Shown: piece by piece, positions 13,803-23,300 of the stretch
Layout: each line of letters starts with the position of its first letter
Position numbering within the stretch: position 1 is the stretch's first letter
Assembly (NCBI GenBank): GCA_020355945.1
Contig: CP070627.1
Location: forward strand, 5,131,194-5,158,138
Reading direction: 5' to 3'
DNA: 26,945 nucleotides
Source: Candidatus Aminicenantota bacterium
Lineage (GTDB): Bacteria > Acidobacteriota > Aminicenantia > UBA2199
Notes under the pieces: model-generated
Told to the model about the DNA's origin: nothing
The model's database searches: none
The model's input: the letters and a program-made list of their open reading frames with translations, nothing else
Program-made: the position numbers and the translations under genes

Positions 13803-16142
13803 TTAATTACTCAAAATTTCATTTAATTTCGTGGATAAGGTGTTCATACTAAAAGGCTTTTGAATAAAACCACGGCAGCCCTTTTTCATCATTTCGCTGG
13901 CATTGTCGTCAAAGCTGTATCCGCTTGAAATGAGAACTTTTATACCCGGATCGATCCCCTTTAAACTGTCATATATGACTGTACCATCCATCTCTGGCAT
14001 AATAATGTCCAGGATAATCAAGTCAATGTTATCCCGGTTTTCTTTAAATACCCGGATGGCTTCTTTTCCATTGTTGGCTGTTTTAACCTCAAATCCCATT
14101 CTTTGAAGCATTTGCTTACCAACATCCAGGATGATATCCTCGTCATCTACCAATAGGATCGTCCCTGCACCCGATAATAATTTTGTGGATGCCTGTTTGG
14201 TTAAGGCTAAGGGTACTTTCTTTTCAGATGCAGGGAGGTAAATGTAAAACGTGGTTCCCTTACCTTTTTCGCTTTCGATATCGATGATACCGTCATGGTT
14301 TCTAATGATACCATAAGCGGAAGCCAATCCCAGACCCGTTCCTCTTCCTATCTCTTTAGTAGTAAAAAACGGGTCGAATATTCGCTGCCGAATCTCATCA
14401 TCTATACCGATGCCGGTGTCAGTAATGGATATTTTCACATATTTACCCGGTTTAACATCATGTGATTTTGCATCGCGCTTTTTCAGCATGGTATTTCCTG
14501 TTTCAATATGTAATTCACCACCCCTGGGCATGGCCTGCCAGGCATTGATATAAATGTTTAAAAATACCTGTTCGATCTGCCCGGCATCGACCTCTACAGT
14601 CCAGATGTTTTCCTGGAATTTGGTGAAAATTTTGATCTCTTTCCTGGTTCGGCCAAACATGCTTGAGGTTTTTTCTATAATTTCATTCAAATTGGTTGGA
14701 TTGACTTCATATTTACCACTCCTGGCAAACCCCAATAACTGTTTGGTCAGGTTGGCGCCGCTCTGCACGTATTGATCGATTTGTTTAAGCTTTTTGTGAT
14801 CGGGATGCCCAGGGGTAAAATTGTCCAACATCAATGATATATTACCCTGGATTCCCATGAGTAAATTATTAAAGTCATGAGCGATGCCACCGGCTAGAGT
14901 ACCTATACTCTGCATCTTTTGGGCAAGTTGCAGTTGGGCTTCCAGCTTCTTTTGTTGGGTAATGTCTCTAAGAAAATTCAACGCCGCCGGTCGTCCTTCC
15001 CAGCGAATAAGAACATGGTTAATGCTCACAAAAAATTCCTGGCCGGATTTGCTGATAACTCGAACCGAATAACTACCGGGAATTTCTTCCTTTTTTATTT
15101 TCTTGTACCTATCCCGTAATTTACTCCTGTCTTCCGGGTGAATTAAATTGAGAAACGGGATGGCGGTCAATTCCTGGGGAGAATAACCTGAAATTCTAAA
15201 AATAGGCGGATTTGCAAACTTAATCACTTCATCCTGGACAATAAAAATACCGTCATTGGCATGGTCCACCAAAAGGCGATATTTCTCTTCAGACTCCCTC
15301 AGGGCTTCCTCTGCCTGTTTCCGTTCACTGATTTCCATTTTAAGCTCTTTATTCGCTTCCTTCAACTCCAGGGTACGTTCTTCCACCATGGTTTCAAGTT
15401 GTTCCTGGTGTTTTTTTAGTTCTTGTTCCACCTTTTTTCTTTCTAATATTTCAGCTTCAAGTTTTTTATTCATTCGTTCAGCTTTGTCTTTGGCTTCCGA
15501 CAAATAGTTAACCAGGCTTTTATTTTCAAATCCAAGCTCCAGGGAGGTCTTCAACATGTTGTGACTGCGTATTGCCGTCACTGTCATCAGGAGGGCAAAC
15601 AGCGTAGACATCACCCCCATGATGAAATGAATGTTATCGCCAATACTGAAGAATCTTATAATGATAGGAAGGAGTGCCGGGATGCTGTAAGCAAAATAAG
15701 CCATTTTTAGGGCTGAAAACGCGGATGTGGCCCCAGCTACCATTCCTCCCAACACAAAAGCCGGAAAAATTTGCCGGGCCAGGTCCTGCCCGGGAAACAA
15801 AAAAATACCCACCGCTCCCCAGACAATACCGGAAATCCCAAGCCCGATGACGAACCAGGTGCCCCAACGGCGGGATTGCAGGGACTCTGAAGGTGTACGA
15901 AGATATTTATAGATATATATACCCCTGACCAGCGTGATCACGAATAATAACGAAACCCATGTCAATATAACCGCAGGGGAAATCACGGGCCATTGAATGA
16001 AACTTAAAAGGCCTGCATTCACTAATGTGGCAATTATTCCCACAGGTCCGCGCTCATAAAGCTGCCGCACTTGATTAATATATAATCGATTTTTTTCCCC
16101 GGTATCCACGCTGTTTTTGAGATGATTTGCACTCTCCTTCAT
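13803..16142 (-). CDS. Membrane-bound hybrid histidine kinase (TM region - PAS - HisKA - HATPase - receiver)
   Basis: The protein has 779 residues from the preferred ATG. Residues about 35-195 hold several membrane helices with little periplasmic sequence. A coiled coil follows (about 210-285, rich in Glu/Lys), then a PAS domain (about 285-400, [19 protein letters not shown]). The kinase core has the phospho-acceptor His422 in [11 protein letters not shown], the N-box Asn533 in [10 protein letters not shown], and the G-boxes DTGIGI and [12 protein letters not shown]-terminal receiver domain (about 660-779) has acidic residues DDED and phospho-acceptor Asp712 in [13 protein letters not shown], with Lys762-Pro. 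It would sense an intramembrane or cytosolic signal and relay phosphate His to Asp. The ATG at 16142 has AAGGAT 10 bases upstream; a GTG at 16148 is only 4 bases from it. The phosphorelay partner is not adjacent. Confidence 0.9.
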   Translation of the reverse strand: MKESANHLKNSVDTGEKNRLYINQVRQLYERGPVGIIATLVNAGLLSFIQWPVISPAVILTWVSLLFVITLVRGIYIYKYLRTPSESLQSRRWGTWFVIGLGISGIVWGAVGIFLFPGQDLARQIFPAFVLGGMVAGATSAFSALKMAYFAYSIPALLPIIIRFFSIGDNIHFIMGVMSTLFALLMTVTAIRSHNMLKTSLELGFENKSLVNYLSEAKDKAERMNKKLEAEILERKKVEQELKKHQEQLETMVEERTLELKEANKELKMEISERKQAEEALRESEEKYRLLVDHANDGIFIVQDEVIKFANPPIFRISGYSPQELTAIPFLNLIHPEDRSKLRDRYKKIKKEEIPGSYSVRVISKSGQEFFVSINHVLIRWEGRPAALNFLRDITQQKKLEAQLQLAQKMQSIGTLAGGIAHDFNNLLMGIQGNISLMLDNFTPGHPDHKKLKQIDQYVQSGANLTKQLLGFARSGKYEVNPTNLNEIIEKTSSMFGRTRKEIKIFTKFQENIWTVEVDAGQIEQVFLNIYINAWQAMPRGGELHIETGNTMLKKRDAKSHDVKPGKYVKISITDTGIGIDDEIRQRIFDPFFTTKEIGRGTGLGLASAYGIIRNHDGIIDIESEKGKGTTFYIYLPASEKKVPLALTKQASTKLLSGAGTILLVDDEDIILDVGKQMLQRMGFEVKTANNGKEAIRVFKENRDNIDLIILDIIMPEMDGTVIYDSLKGIDPGIKVLISSGYSFDDNASEMMKKGCRGFIQKPFSMNTLSTKLNEILSN

Positions 16143-16148
16143 TTTCAC

Positions 16149-16359
16149 CGTAATCCTTATCCCATATATATTATTCTAATCAATACCCGGTTTTGACATC
16201 CGGAGCACAAGCTCTAATGCTTAATGCTATTCATATTTTATCAGAAAAAAGATAAATTTTCAATCCGCTGGGGGTAAAAATTAAAAAAAGCAAGGATTTT
16301 AAAAGTTTTCCTATTTAAAGTATTGCACTTTCGTTTTGAGTGTTGTATTATAAGAAGAC
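16149..16359. other. Divergent intergenic region
   Basis: About 210 AT-rich bases separate the kinase (minus) and the barrel protein (plus). Apart from the plus-strand promoter at its right end and the kinase ribosome site at its left end, I see no hairpin, repeat or small gene that I can support. Confidence 0.5.
16323..16351 (+). promoter_or_regulatory. Promoter predicting a leaderless mRNA for the 16360 gene
   Basis: TTGCAC (16323-16328) and TATTAT (16346-16351) are 17 bases apart, and the ATG begins 8 bases after the -10 box. The bases between (AAGAAGAC) are purine-rich but too close to the ATG for a normal ribosome site. Confidence 0.6.
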
Positions 16360-17532
16360 ATGAAAAAAATGACATTATTTATTATACTGTTCGGTCTGTC
16401 ATTCCAGGGTTTTTCCATCGTCCCGGGTTATTACGGTGCCCGGTCCCTATCCCTGGGATACGCATCCACTGCGTTTAATTACGATATCAACTCCATTTTT
16501 TTGAACCCTGCCATTTTATCCACTATTAACTACACCTTATATGGATACCAATATCAACAGAGTTACATGGATTACAAGAACTTCGCCCAAGATTTGAGCG
16601 AAGTTCTGGAATACAATTTAAAAGATTTCGAAAATCTCGGGCAAAGCGATAAAACCATCCTGTTTTCAAATTTAAAGGAACTCTTCCAATCAAAGGTGGG
16701 TATTTCCGGTTTTCGCTCCAATCTCCCCGGTTATATAACCAGGAACTTCGGACTATCTTTCTCTGTTATCAATACAGCGATTGTCAACCCGGTGAACCCC
16801 GGGGGCGATTTTTTTGATCAAGCGGTGGAAAATGTCTCCAATGCGGATATCGCCTCCCTGGAAATGAACTTTATCGGGCTTAAATATAAGAAAATTTCCC
16901 TTTCTTACTCCATGGATTTTCACAAATCCTTCAGTCTGGGTATCACCTTGAATTACCTGAACGGCAAAGTCACTGAATTTAAAGGAACGCTTGTGGATGA
17001 TATATTCACAGCGGATGCCGAATGCAAAGATTACCTTGAATATAGTTGGGACAGTGCAGAGGATAAATTCTCAAAAATGGTGGCTGATGCCGGGATCGTG
17101 GTGAACCTGGGAAAATTTTTTAATGTGGGTCTGGTGTACAGGAATTTTGGCGCTGCCAAAATCAATACCCCGGAGCGACAAATTGCCCTGAGTAAGCGGG
17201 TAATTGCCGGTTTGGCTTTCAAACCCAACATGCAGTGGGGGATTTATGTGGATATGGATTTGAAAAAATCCGATCTCCTCTACAATGGTCAGGACATGCA
17301 GCCCATCACCCTGGGTATTGAAAAAGGATTCTTCAATAATAAATTCTTTGTTCGACTGGGCATGTTGAACGATTTAACGGAAAAAGACCTGTTTGGTAAA
17401 AAATCCAATGCACTGTATGGATTGGGTATCGGGTTCAATATGGGAAGATTCGCTGTTGATGCGGCAATCGGCATCGATGTCCACGGTACGGTAAAAAACC
17501 TGGCTGTGTCCGGGTTTATATTGATGAAATAA
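16360..17532 (+). CDS. Outer-membrane beta-barrel protein, PorV/TraF_2-like
   Basis: The protein has 390 residues. Residues 1-19 are a signal peptide (MKKMTLFIILFGLSFQGFS). The mature start reads PGYYGARSLSLGYASTAFN, then NSIFLNPAIL. This matches the G-A-R-S-L-x-x-G-x-A-x-T-A start and N-P-A motif of PorV/PorQ, UPF0164 and TraF_2 type barrel proteins. Alternating hydrophobic strands follow to the C-terminus (VSGFILMK), so an outer-membrane barrel is likely. The exact family and cargo are uncertain; such proteins include secretion-system partners and FadL-type channels. It lies 52 bases upstream of pilB on the same strand. A separate promoter sits in that gap, so joint function with the pilus is possible but not shown. 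Confidence 0.75.
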   Translation: MKKMTLFIILFGLSFQGFSIVPGYYGARSLSLGYASTAFNYDINSIFLNPAILSTINYTLYGYQYQQSYMDYKNFAQDLSEVLEYNLKDFENLGQSDKTILFSNLKELFQSKVGISGFRSNLPGYITRNFGLSFSVINTAIVNPVNPGGDFFDQAVENVSNADIASLEMNFIGLKYKKISLSYSMDFHKSFSLGITLNYLNGKVTEFKGTLVDDIFTADAECKDYLEYSWDSAEDKFSKMVADAGIVVNLGKFFNVGLVYRNFGAAKINTPERQIALSKRVIAGLAFKPNMQWGIYVDMDLKKSDLLYNGQDMQPITLGIEKGFFNNKFFVRLGMLNDLTEKDLFGKKSNALYGLGIGFNMGRFAVDAAIGIDVHGTVKNLAVSGFILMK

Positions 17533-17547
17533 GAAATAAAAAATAAG

Positions 17548-17576
17548 TTGACAGATTCGCTTTTTTTAATTACAAT
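17548..17576 (+). promoter_or_regulatory. Promoter of the pil operon, predicting a leaderless pilB start
   Basis: TTGACA (17548-17553) and TACAAT (17571-17576) are 17 bases apart. The ATG of pilB at 17585 lies 8 bases after the -10 box. This is one of the best matches to the sigma-70 consensus in the window. Confidence 0.7.
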
Positions 17577-17584
17577 ATAAAGGT

Positions 17585-19303
17585 ATGACCATGAAGATCG
17601 GAGAGTTTTTGCTAGAAGACAGCAGGATTACGCAAGAACAGCTGCAAAGCGCACTGGAAGTCCAGAAAAATGAACCGGGTAAATTGGGAAGTATTCTCAT
17701 CCGGTTGGGCTATGTCACAGAGGAGGATATTGCCCAGGCTCTTAGTAAGCAGTTTGGCTACCCCTCCATTAACCTTTCAAAATTTGATATCGATGAAAAA
17801 GTACTGGACTTAATTAAACCGGAAATGGCCAGGAAACATATTGTCATGCCGGTTCACCGCATCGGTTCCATTTTGACGTTGGCAATGGCCGATCCGTCGA
17901 ATCTCTTCGTGCAGGAGGAGATACGATTCTCTACCAATTTAAGAATCCAGGCGGTGATTGCACCGGAGAGCTCCATTATCGAATCAATTGATAAATATTA
18001 CGGTTCCTCTACCGGCATCGAAGCCCAGAAATTCCTGGAAGAAATCGAGTTAGGTGATATTGATGACAGTTCCATCGAGTTGGTGGAGGAGGACGAAGAC
18101 TACATGTATGAAGGGGAGGCAGACGAAGATGCTCCCGCCATCAGGCTGGTGAACCTGATCTTCCAGGATTCGGTGAGCAAAGGGGTATCGGACATTCATT
18201 TCGAACCTTATGAAAAAGTCTTCCGGGTTCGGATTCGAATTGACGGTGTACTGCACGAATACATGACACCTCCCATGAATTTGAAAAACAAAGTTTTATC
18301 ACGGGTTAAATTGATTGCCGGTATTGATATCGCGGAACGGCGACTGCCCCAGGACGGACGGATCAAGACCAAGTTATCCGTAGACGGCAAAACCAAAGCA
18401 GTGGATATGCGGGTCTCTTCACTGCCCACTATTCATGGAGAAAAAATCGTTATCCGGCTCCTGGATAAAGATAATTTAATGCTGGACCTGACCCGGCTGG
18501 GTTTCGAATCATTATCCCTGCAGCGATTTGATAAAGCAATTTCCGAACCCTGGGGAATTGTCCTGGTGACAGGCCCCACCGGTTCCGGTAAAACCAATAC
18601 CCTTTATTCCGCCATCTCAAAATTGAACAGTGACGAAGTCAATATATTAACCGCAGAGAACCCGGTGGAGTTTAATCTCTTCGGGATCAACCAGGTGAAC
18701 ATTCGAGAGGCCATCGGTTTAACCTTTCCGGCGGCGCTGCGGTCGTTCCTGAGACAGGACCCCAATATCATACTGGTGGGAGAGGTCCGGGACTTTGAAA
18801 CCGCCGACATCGCGATTAAGGCGGCATTGACAGGTCACCTGGTGCTTTCCACCCTACATACCAATGATGCGCCTTCCACTATTGCCCGGTTGATTAATAT
18901 GGGAATTGAACCCTTCCTGGTATCCAGTGCGGTGAGGTTGGTGGTGGCGCAGCGATTGATACGACGATTGTGCAATGGTTGTAAAAAACCAGCCAAAACC
19001 CCGGTGCAAACCCTGATTGATATCGGACTCTCACCCGAAGATGCCAAAAGCGCAAAAATTTATGAGGCGGATGGATGTGAGAAGTGCAGTAATACCGGGT
19101 ACAAAGGAAGAATGGGCCTGTTCGAGGTAATGGACATCGACGATGAAATAAGAGAACAAATTATGATCGGTGCTTCCACCGGGGAATTAAGGCAAAAAGC
19201 CAAAGAAAAAGGTATGTTAACCTTACGAATGAGCGGCATCGAGAAAATCAAAGCAGGCCTAACCTCTATTGATGAAGTCTTAAGAGAAACTACCAAGCTA
19301 TAA
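17585..19303 (+). CDS. pilB: Type IV pilus extension ATPase PilB
   Basis: The protein has 572 residues, typical for PilB/GspE. An N-terminal GspE/MshEN-type domain (about 1-140) is followed by an acidic linker (about 150-182) and the secretion ATPase core. The core has Walker A GPTGSGKT (330-337), an Asp-box region LTAENPVEF (355-363), Walker B IILVGEVRD (395-403) and the His box TGHLVLSTLHTN (416-427). Two CxxC pairs (C463/C466 and C498/C501) form the zinc-binding tetracysteine found in PilB but not PilT. PilB hydrolyses ATP at the inner membrane to drive pilin assembly. The AENPVE variant of the more usual EDPVE is, from memory, shared with Myxococcus PilB. A second in-frame ATG lies two codons in (17591). 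It is the first gene of a tight operon; pilT begins 20 bases after the stop. Confidence 0.95.
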   Translation: MTMKIGEFLLEDSRITQEQLQSALEVQKNEPGKLGSILIRLGYVTEEDIAQALSKQFGYPSINLSKFDIDEKVLDLIKPEMARKHIVMPVHRIGSILTLAMADPSNLFVQEEIRFSTNLRIQAVIAPESSIIESIDKYYGSSTGIEAQKFLEEIELGDIDDSSIELVEEDEDYMYEGEADEDAPAIRLVNLIFQDSVSKGVSDIHFEPYEKVFRVRIRIDGVLHEYMTPPMNLKNKVLSRVKLIAGIDIAERRLPQDGRIKTKLSVDGKTKAVDMRVSSLPTIHGEKIVIRLLDKDNLMLDLTRLGFESLSLQRFDKAISEPWGIVLVTGPTGSGKTNTLYSAISKLNSDEVNILTAENPVEFNLFGINQVNIREAIGLTFPAALRSFLRQDPNIILVGEVRDFETADIAIKAALTGHLVLSTLHTNDAPSTIARLINMGIEPFLVSSAVRLVVAQRLIRRLCNGCKKPAKTPVQTLIDIGLSPEDAKSAKIYEADGCEKCSNTGYKGRMGLFEVMDIDDEIREQIMIGASTGELRQKAKEKGMLTLRMSGIEKIKAGLTSIDEVLRETTKL

Positions 19304-19323
19304 GGTATAAAAGGAGATATAAA

Positions 19324-20472
19324 ATGGCATTACCGCTTCCTCAACTGTTAAAAATAATGGTGGATGAAGGTGGGACTGATTTGCATGTGACCACCAATTC
19401 CCCCCCTATCATCAGGGTTCATGGGATACTGCGGCGAATCGAGCATCCTCCCCTGAGCCCGGCTGAAACCAAGCAGATCATTTATAGCATTTTAAATGAT
19501 ACACAAAAGTATAAATTCGAAGAGAATTGGGAGTTGGATTTTTCCTTTGGAATTAAAGGGCTTGCCAGGTTCCGCGCCAATGTATTTATGCAGAGAGGTG
19601 CGGTGGCAGGTGCGTTTCGACGAATTCCCTATGAAATCTGGAGTTTTGATAAATTGGGACTGCCCCCGGTGGTGGCAACATTGTCCAACAAACCCAGGGG
19701 ATTGGTCCTGGTAACCGGTCCCACCGGCTCAGGAAAAACCACTACCCTGGCTGCACTCATCGATAAGATAAACACCGAACGTCCGGTACATATTATTACC
19801 ATTGAAGACCCTATCGAATACCTTCACACCCACAAGAAGGCCATGATGAATCAACGGGAACTGCATGCCGACACCAAAAGCTTTCCCCATGCGCTGCGGT
19901 CGGCTCTCAGGGAAGACCCGGATGTGGTGCTGATTGGTGAGATGAGGGACCTGGAAACCATCCAGGCAGCGATTACCATTGCTGAAACCGGGCATTTGAC
20001 CTTTGCCACCCTCCATACCAATTCCGCCTCCCAGACCATCAACCGGATGATCGATGTTTTTCCTCCTCACCAACAGGATCAAGTGCGAACCCAATTATCT
20101 ATGAACCTGGAGGGGATTATCACCCAGGCCCTGCTGCCCAAAATTGACGGCAGGGGAAGATGCCTGGCCTGTGAGGTGCTCATACCTAACCCGGCCATCC
20201 GCCACCTGATCAGGGATAATAAAATTCACCAGATTTATTCCTCCATGCAAACCGGACAGGAAAAATACGGCATGATTACGTTTAATCAATCCCTGGCCAA
20301 TCTCTATTTTAAGAGAGATATTTCACTGGAAATTGCCATAGGTATCTCACACAATGCCGAAGAGTTAAATGAGTTGATCAAGCGGGGACCCACCGGGTTA
20401 TCTTCTCATTTCAGACCCAGCTATTCCACTGTGTCGGGGTCGCCGCCAGCAAAACAATTTCAAAACTTTTAA
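19324..20472 (+). CDS. pilT: Type IV pilus retraction ATPase PilT
   Basis: The protein has 382 residues, within the family range. It has the PilT start (LPQLLKIMVDEGGTDLHV), Walker A GPTGSGKT (132-139), the Asp box TIEDPIEYLH (159-168), Walker B VVLIGEMRD (201-209) and the His box TGHLTFATLHTN. The retraction-specific AIRHLIRD motif (291-298; consensus AIRNLIRE) marks it as PilT rather than PilB. No tetracysteine is present, as expected. PilT powers pilus disassembly, and with it twitching motility and DNA uptake. The ribosome site AAGGAGAT stands just before the ATG. The C-terminal ~30 residues (Pro/Ser-rich) extend past the conserved core. pilC starts 17 bases downstream. Confidence 0.96.
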   Translation: MALPLPQLLKIMVDEGGTDLHVTTNSPPIIRVHGILRRIEHPPLSPAETKQIIYSILNDTQKYKFEENWELDFSFGIKGLARFRANVFMQRGAVAGAFRRIPYEIWSFDKLGLPPVVATLSNKPRGLVLVTGPTGSGKTTTLAALIDKINTERPVHIITIEDPIEYLHTHKKAMMNQRELHADTKSFPHALRSALREDPDVVLIGEMRDLETIQAAITIAETGHLTFATLHTNSASQTINRMIDVFPPHQQDQVRTQLSMNLEGIITQALLPKIDGRGRCLACEVLIPNPAIRHLIRDNKIHQIYSSMQTGQEKYGMITFNQSLANLYFKRDISLEIAIGISHNAEELNELIKRGPTGLSSHFRPSYSTVSGSPPAKQFQNF

Positions 20473-20489
20473 AGGGAAAGGAGGTATAA

Positions 20490-21698
20490 ATGCCAACATT
20501 TAAATATAAAGGAAAAAACAGGGTGGGAAACATTGTGACAGGGGAACGCACCGCACGTTCACCCCAGGAAGTTATTGCCGCACTGGAAAAAGAACAGATA
20601 CAAGTCCTGAATGTTGAACGGAAAGCCCTGTCCATTAGTTTCCCTATGCTGGGTAAGAGAAAAAAGGTCTCTTTGCGGGATTTATCGGTATTTAATCGTC
20701 AATTGGCGGTTATGTTTAATGCCGGCTTACCGGTAACCCAGGGCCTCTCTATTCTTGCCACCCAGCAAAAAAATAAATTTTTTGCCGAAGCATTGACCGA
20801 AATCAGGAAAGACGTCGAAGGAGGTTCCAATCTATCCAATGCCTTGAGAAAATATCCCAGCATCTTTAATGAACTCTATACCAGCATGATCCAGGCCGGA
20901 GAAGCCTCAGGTAACCTGGATACCATTTTACTGAGATTGTCACAGTATATTGAGAGCATGAACAAATTGATCGGGAAAGTGAAATCCGCCCTGGCTTATC
21001 CCATTGCCGTATTGATCATTGCAGTGGTTATCACGGCGGTTATCATGGTAAAGGTGGTACCCATATTCGAGGATATGTTTAAAAACCTGGGAGCGGCGTT
21101 ACCCGTGCCTACCCAGATCGTAATTGATATCTCCCACTTCATCCAGACGAATTTCTTTATTATCGTGGGCGTTATGATAGGCATTTTCTTTGGCTTGCGA
21201 GCCTACAATAAAACCTACAAAGGCAAACGGATATTTGACCGGATAAAATTAAAAGTGCCCATATTCGGCGGTCTCATATTAAAAGCTGGTGTGGCCAGGG
21301 TAACCCGGACCATGGAAACCCTTTTGAATTCCGGCGTTGAGATCATCGAAGCCATGACTATCACCGCAAAAACAGCAGGAAATGCCATCATTGAAGACGC
21401 GATATTAAAAAGCCGGTCCTCGGTCCAGGAAGGTAAACCATTGGGAGAATCATGGGAAGAACAAAAACTTTTCCCCTTTATGGTCACCCAAATGGTATCC
21501 GTGGGTGAACAAACCGGCGCCCTTTCCAGTATGCTGGCAAAAGTCGCGGATTTTTACGACGAAGAAGTCAGTCAAGCCGTCGACGCACTGGTGGCCATGA
21601 TGGAACCCATCTTAATCCTGGTGCTGGGCAGCCTGGTGGGCGGTATTATCGTGGCCATGTACATGCCTATGTTCGATATTATCGGTAAAGTCGGATAA
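20490..21698 (+). CDS. pilC: Type IV pilus inner-membrane platform protein PilC
   Basis: The protein has 402 residues, the normal PilC/GspF length. It starts with the short MPTFKYKGKNRVGNIVTG segment and has two T2SSF domains (about 68-190 and 271-393). Typical motifs are FNRQLAVMFNAGLPVTQGL, then EASGNLDTIL in the first repeat and VSVGEQTGALSSML in the second. Three membrane helices are visible at about 170-191, 221-238 and 372-393. PilC links the PilB and PilT motors to the growing pilus. AAAGGAGG precedes the ATG. The stop codon is six bases before the pilS start, so translation is probably coupled. Confidence 0.95.
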   Translation: MPTFKYKGKNRVGNIVTGERTARSPQEVIAALEKEQIQVLNVERKALSISFPMLGKRKKVSLRDLSVFNRQLAVMFNAGLPVTQGLSILATQQKNKFFAEALTEIRKDVEGGSNLSNALRKYPSIFNELYTSMIQAGEASGNLDTILLRLSQYIESMNKLIGKVKSALAYPIAVLIIAVVITAVIMVKVVPIFEDMFKNLGAALPVPTQIVIDISHFIQTNFFIIVGVMIGIFFGLRAYNKTYKGKRIFDRIKLKVPIFGGLILKAGVARVTRTMETLLNSGVEIIEAMTITAKTAGNAIIEDAILKSRSSVQEGKPLGESWEEQKLFPFMVTQMVSVGEQTGALSSMLAKVADFYDEEVSQAVDALVAMMEPILILVLGSLVGGIIVAMYMPMFDIIGKVG

Positions 21699-21704
21699 TG
21701 CTAA

Positions 21705-23300
21705 TTGATTGCGTTAGAAGATAAAAAGCTAAGACGGAATTTTGTATTTGTAAATTCCCTGCGCATCGCTGTACTTTCTGCTCTCCTGTTTATTGCCCTC
21801 TTTCTCCTGGTATTTGATGTCCCCTTTCCTGCTCTTCCCATTATTATATCGCTGGCAGCAGCGTTTGTTTTCAGTCTCTTAAACTTTCCCCTATTTAAAA
21901 GAATAAATTATCGAGCGGCTGTATACCTGCAGTTATTCGCAGATATTACGTTAATCACTATTCTTGTCTATTTTTCCGAAGCTTTTCGCAGTCCCTTTTA
22001 TTTCCTGTATATTCTCCCGATTATTATTTCCGCTTTCTTCCTCACCCGCAGAGATACCATCTACATCGCCTCGTTTTCATTTATCATTTTCGGTGTGATG
22101 TCCAACCTGACCTACCTGGGGATTATACCCTTTTATCCTGAAAATGTCGATATGAATATCCCTTTGGGTCATTTTGTCTATAATTTGGCCATGAGTTTTA
22201 TTGCTTTTTCTACAGTGGCCATCCTCTCTTCCTATTACTTTGAGAAAATCAGGAAAACAGACGCAGCATTGAGACATGTCCAGGACAATTTAAGGGATAT
22301 GATTTTATTGAATAATACGGTAATGGAAAAAATGGAAAACGGGTTTGTTACCAGTGACTCCAGGGGAGTGATTATCTCATATAATGAGAAAGCAAAATCC
22401 ATGCTCAAACTCAGTAGTAAAAGTAATATTGTTAACCTGTTATTTGCCAGACCTGGTTCTTCGGAGATAGAAGAGATATTTCAATCCGATAATATCAGCA
22501 AAAATTACTTTGAAACCTTGATCAATAACCTGACCCTGGGGATTTCGGTTTCAGTGGTGGAAAATATTTACTCTTTTGATAAATTGTTTGTATTTATCAT
22601 TACCGATCTAACAGAGAAACGAGCCATCGAAGAAAAGCTGAGAAAAAAGGAACGTTTTGCCCTCATCGGTGAAATGGCAGCCGGTATCGCCCATGAAATC
22701 CGCAACCCATTGGCATCTATTTCCGGGTCCGTTCAATTCTTACGAAAGGAATTGGAACTTAAAAGCAATGAACATAAAAACCTGATGGATATAATTGTCA
22801 AAGAATCCGACCGTTTATCCCAATCCATTAAAGATTTCCTTGATTTCACCAAAACCACGCCGTTGGAAAAATCGGGTTTTGACCTTTCCACACTGGTGGA
22901 AGAGGTCCTGGACCTGGTGGCATTAAATCATAAGAACGTCACCCTGGTTAAAAAGTACCACCCGGGCTATGTGATTCATGCCGATATGGAAAAAATGAAA
23001 CAACTGATCTGGAATTTAGTCATTAATTCAGTGAAAGCGGTAAATAACCAGGGAACCATTGAAATCAATATTTATCGGAAAGACGAGGATATTTATCTCT
23101 CCATCACGGATAACGGTGTTGGCATCGACCCCGAGCAAATGTCAAAAATATTTATGCCCTTTTATTCAAAGTTCTCTTCCGGTATCGGCCTGGGCATGGC
23201 CCTGGTCAAACGGATTATTGACGAACATAACTTTGAAATACAGGTCAACTCTCAAAAGGACATAGGTACAGAGGTAACCGTATGTTTCAAGAGACAGTAA
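21705..23300 (+). CDS. pilS: PilS-type sensor histidine kinase
   Basis: The protein has 531 residues. Six membrane helices (about 18-178) with short loops match PilS, which senses pilin in the membrane. A PAS domain follows (about 200-300). The kinase core has phospho-acceptor His330 in AAGIAHEIRNPLASISGS, the N-box Asn441 in IWNLVINSVKAV, the D-box DNGVGI (469-474) and a G-box SSGIGLGMALVKRI. The start is TTG at 21705; no upstream in-frame ATG or GTG was found after the pilC stop, and no clear ribosome site is visible, which fits translational coupling to pilC. The 3' end overlaps pilR by 19 bases. Function as PilR's partner rests on this pairing and on domain order. Confidence 0.9.
   Translation: MIALEDKKLRRNFVFVNSLRIAVLSALLFIALFLLVFDVPFPALPIIISLAAAFVFSLLNFPLFKRINYRAAVYLQLFADITLITILVYFSEAFRSPFYFLYILPIIISAFFLTRRDTIYIASFSFIIFGVMSNLTYLGIIPFYPENVDMNIPLGHFVYNLAMSFIAFSTVAILSSYYFEKIRKTDAALRHVQDNLRDMILLNNTVMEKMENGFVTSDSRGVIISYNEKAKSMLKLSSKSNIVNLLFARPGSSEIEEIFQSDNISKNYFETLINNLTLGISVSVVENIYSFDKLFVFIITDLTEKRAIEEKLRKKERFALIGEMAAGIAHEIRNPLASISGSVQFLRKELELKSNEHKNLMDIIVKESDRLSQSIKDFLDFTKTTPLEKSGFDLSTLVEEVLDLVALNHKNVTLVKKYHPGYVIHADMEKMKQLIWNLVINSVKAVNNQGTIEINIYRKDEDIYLSITDNGVGIDPEQMSKIFMPFYSKFSSGIGLGMALVKRIIDEHNFEIQVNSQKDIGTEVTVCFKRQ

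Noticed and set aside
16193..16221. TTGACA at 16193 as a further promoter in the divergent gap
   Set aside because: At 17-base spacing the -10 position reads AATGCT, which is a poor match, and a better promoter lies next to the gene at 16323.
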